From Yoonia sp. (GTDB lineage Bacteria > Pseudomonadota > Alphaproteobacteria > Rhodobacterales > Rhodobacteraceae): a stretch of DNA of 64,000 nt. The position numbers were made by a program, and so were the translations under genes. Location of the stretch: contig NZ_JAFMHJ010000002.1 in NCBI RefSeq assembly GCF_017854565.1, positions 1 to 64,000 of the forward strand. Reading direction: 5' to 3'. Of the stretch, positions 62,403 through 64,000 are shown in pieces. Numbering within the stretch: the first letter of the stretch is position 1; each line of letters begins with the position of its first letter. Below the pieces are notes generated by a model. The model searched no databases. It saw only the letters and a list, made by a program, of their open reading frames with translations, and was not told the origin of the DNA.

Positions 62403-62744
62403 TTATTCTTTCTCCATGGTGCATTGCAGCGGGTGCTGGTGACGCTGGGCAAAATCCATCACCTGGGCCACCTTGGTCTCGGCAATCTCGTGACTGAAGA
62501 CACCGACGACCGCCACACCTTTTTTATGCACGGTCAGCATCAGCTCAAATGCCTGAGCGTGGGACAGGCCAAAGAAGCGTTCCAGTACCAGAACCACGAA
62601 CTCCATCGGCGTAAAATCATCATTCAGAATCAAAACTTTGTAAAGCGGCGGGCGCTTTGTCTTCGGCTTTGTCTCAAGCACAACGCCGACATCGCTGTCA
62701 TCATTGTCCTTTTTGTCTGCCATCATGAAAAAGTCTGTCAACAT
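62403..62744 (-). CDS. clpS: ClpS adaptor protein of the Clp protease
   Basis: A protein of about 113 residues. It has the ClpS core [20 protein letters not shown], including the N-degron-binding NDD, and the helix [19 protein letters not shown]. ClpS delivers N-end-rule substrates to ClpAP. Three starts are possible: 62762, 62744 and 62726. I chose 62744, because AAGG lies 7 nt upstream; 62726 gives the shortest typical protein. It is divergent from dacA. Confidence 0.92.
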   Translation of the reverse strand: MLTDFFMMADKKDNDDSDVGVVLETKPKTKRPPLYKVLILNDDFTPMEFVVLVLERFFGLSHAQAFELMLTVHKKGVAVVGVFSHEIAETKVAQVMDFAQRHQHPLQCTMEKE

Positions 62745-63028
62745 CACTCTGCCTTGGTTCATCGCTGCTATATATAAGGTACAGGCCGGGAGTGAAAAGG
62801 CCAGTCTTTCACAAACGCCAAAAGACGCGCAAACCGCCCGAAATCACCCATGTAGCGACGATCATCTTGCGTATCACTACATGTTGTCGTGCCAGCATTG
62901 CAACCGCCATCAAAGTCTTTGAATTTAAGGTATTTTATGAAAATCGAAGTTGTGTTAGCGTACAGACATATTAATAGGTCACCGGAAAAATCCGGGATCA
63001 GAGGCAGTTAAAAAAAGAGGCATACGAC

Positions 63029-64000
63029 GTGGCAAGTCGTCCGGGACAGTTGGCCCTTAGTGGGCTGTTTTTATTCGCATTGATGATATCCATGCTGTTT
63101 GCGCCGTTGCGCGCGGCGGCCGCCCCCTATGCGGCGATGGTGATGGATGCCCGCACCGGCGAGGTTTTGCATTCACGCAACGCCGACACCCGCCTGCATC
63201 CGGCATCGCTGACAAAGATGATGACGCTCTATATTGCGTTTCAAGCCATCGAGCGGGGCGAGATCAGCCTTGACACCGAAGTGACAATCACCCGCCTTGC
63301 CGCGAATGAACCGCCGTCCAAGCTGGGCCTGCGCGCAGGGCAAAAAATCCGCCTGCGCTATCTGTTGCGGGCCGCTGCAGTGAAATCCGCCAATGACGCC
63401 GCGACTGCGATCGGCATCGCGCTGTCCGGCTCGGAAGAGGCGTTTGCGACCCGGATGAACCGGACAGCCGCCGCGATGGGCATGAGCAGCACCACCTTTC
63501 GCAATGCCAACGGGCTGACCCAATCGGGCCATATGTCCACCGCCCGCGACATGACCGTCCTGGGGCGGCATGTGATCTATGACTTTCCACAGTACTACAA
63601 CCTGTTCTCGCGGCGCACCGCCGATGCGGGGATTGCAACGGTCCGTCACACCAACCGGCGTTGGCTGGACAGCTACGAAGGCGGCGACGGGATCAAAACC
63701 GGCTATACGCAGGCTGCGGGCTTTAATCTCGTGGCCTCGGCGCAGCGCGGGCAGGAGCGGATTATCGCGACAGTTTTTGGCGGCTCTTCGACCGCGTCAC
63801 GCAATGCGCAGATCACCGAGTTGATGGATATGGGCTTTAACCGCGCGCCCTCGCGCGCCACCATTCGCCAGCCCAATCCGCCTGCGGCCATGCCGACGGG
63901 CACCCCCGCGAACGATAACATAGCATCCGCCAACGTGCGCGGCAGCGCGGGGCGGACCATCCGCGTCAGCGGTCAGGTCGCCAGCAGTCTGCGCCCCATC
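63029..64000 (+). CDS. D-alanyl-D-alanine carboxypeptidase (PBP5/6 type), 3' end outside the window
   Basis: The first 324 residues of a penicillin-binding D,D-carboxypeptidase. A signal peptide (LALSGLFLFALMISMLFAPL, cut near RAAAAP) is followed by the three active-site motifs: SLTK (Ser60, Lys63), SAN (Ser120) and KTG (223-225). It trims the terminal D-Ala of peptidoglycan stem peptides in the periplasm. It starts at GTG 63029, with AGAGG 8 nt upstream. No stop occurs before the window ends; the last visible part is a Pro/Gly-rich linker typical of alphaproteobacterial members. The 284-bp gap upstream shows no gene. Confidence 0.93.
   Translation, partial: MASRPGQLALSGLFLFALMISMLFAPLRAAAAPYAAMVMDARTGEVLHSRNADTRLHPASLTKMMTLYIAFQAIERGEISLDTEVTITRLAANEPPSKLGLRAGQKIRLRYLLRAAAVKSANDAATAIGIALSGSEEAFATRMNRTAAAMGMSSTTFRNANGLTQSGHMSTARDMTVLGRHVIYDFPQYYNLFSRRTADAGIATVRHTNRRWLDSYEGGDGIKTGYTQAAGFNLVASAQRGQERIIATVFGGSSTASRNAQITELMDMGFNRAPSRATIRQPNPPAAMPTGTPANDNIASANVRGSAGRTIRVSGQVASSLRPI

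Noticed and set aside
62289-62777. A 162-residue frame on the plus strand opposite clpS
   Set aside because: It is fully antisense to clpS and the methylase start; it has no recognisable motif.
1-64000. Prophage, insertion sequence, CRISPR or recent transfer island
   Set aside because: No transposase, integrase, phage gene or regularly spaced repeat array was seen. The tRNA at 55132-55208 has no visible attachment-site duplicate nearby.

Overview
The window looks like a chromosomal segment of a marine alphaproteobacterium of the Rhodobacterales (Roseobacter group). This is inferred from the G+C-rich coding sequence, the taurine cluster (tauABC, tpa, a MocR-type TauR, xsc, pta), a soeABC-type sulfite dehydrogenase, TRAP and TTT carriers, and typical neighbours such as hemC/hemE/hemF and clpS. 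No rRNA, CRISPR array, phage or insertion sequence was seen. There is one tRNA.

Layout. 1-1091: two small exported proteins. 1092-11404: an operon on the minus strand that looks like a 2,3-dihydroxypropane-1-sulfonate (DHPS) pathway. It holds a small membrane protein, a TRAP carrier, HpsN-like dehydrogenase, an SDR and a Zn-alcohol dehydrogenase, a universal stress protein, sulfopyruvate decarboxylase ComDE and an FMN 2-hydroxyacid dehydrogenase, with a divergent LacI regulator. 11419-17767: a tripartite tricarboxylate transporter (TctABC) divergent from a TctDE two-component system and an extra solute-binding protein. 17795-20518: two head-to-head glycosyltransferase genes, one fusing an OCH1-like (GT32) and an Anp1/Mnn9-like (GT62) domain. 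20592-23462: copA-cueR copper export.

23481-39496: taurine uptake (tauABC), tpa, tauR, then xsc, a TauE-type exporter, pta, ackA and soeABC. 39513-52101: galactoside/galactose catabolism, with an ABC importer, IclR regulator, GH36 alpha-galactosidase, GH42 beta-galactosidase, mutarotase and the lower De Ley-Doudoroff enzymes. 52098-55208: uraH, cyanide-insensitive bd oxidase (cioAB) and tRNA-Met(CAU). 55325-64000: housekeeping genes (FAD-linked oxidase, hemC, hemE, hemF, a lipoprotein, a degenerate SDR, an RsmC-like methylase, clpS) and a D,D-carboxypeptidase that runs off the end.

How it fits together. Taurine is transaminated to sulfoacetaldehyde by Tpa. DHPS would be oxidised by HpsN to sulfolactate, then to sulfopyruvate (proposed role of the FMN enzyme), and decarboxylated by ComDE to the same sulfoacetaldehyde. 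The only Xsc in view would then release sulfite and acetyl phosphate for both routes. Pta and AckA handle acetyl phosphate; SoeABC oxidises sulfite and the TauE-type protein may export sulfite. Candidate TauR boxes with identical 23-bp spacing lie before tpa and before xsc.

A recurring layout feature is that all four solute-binding-protein genes that head transporter operons (dctP, tctC, tauA and the sugar SBP) are followed within about 10-20 nt by a G+C-rich stem-loop.
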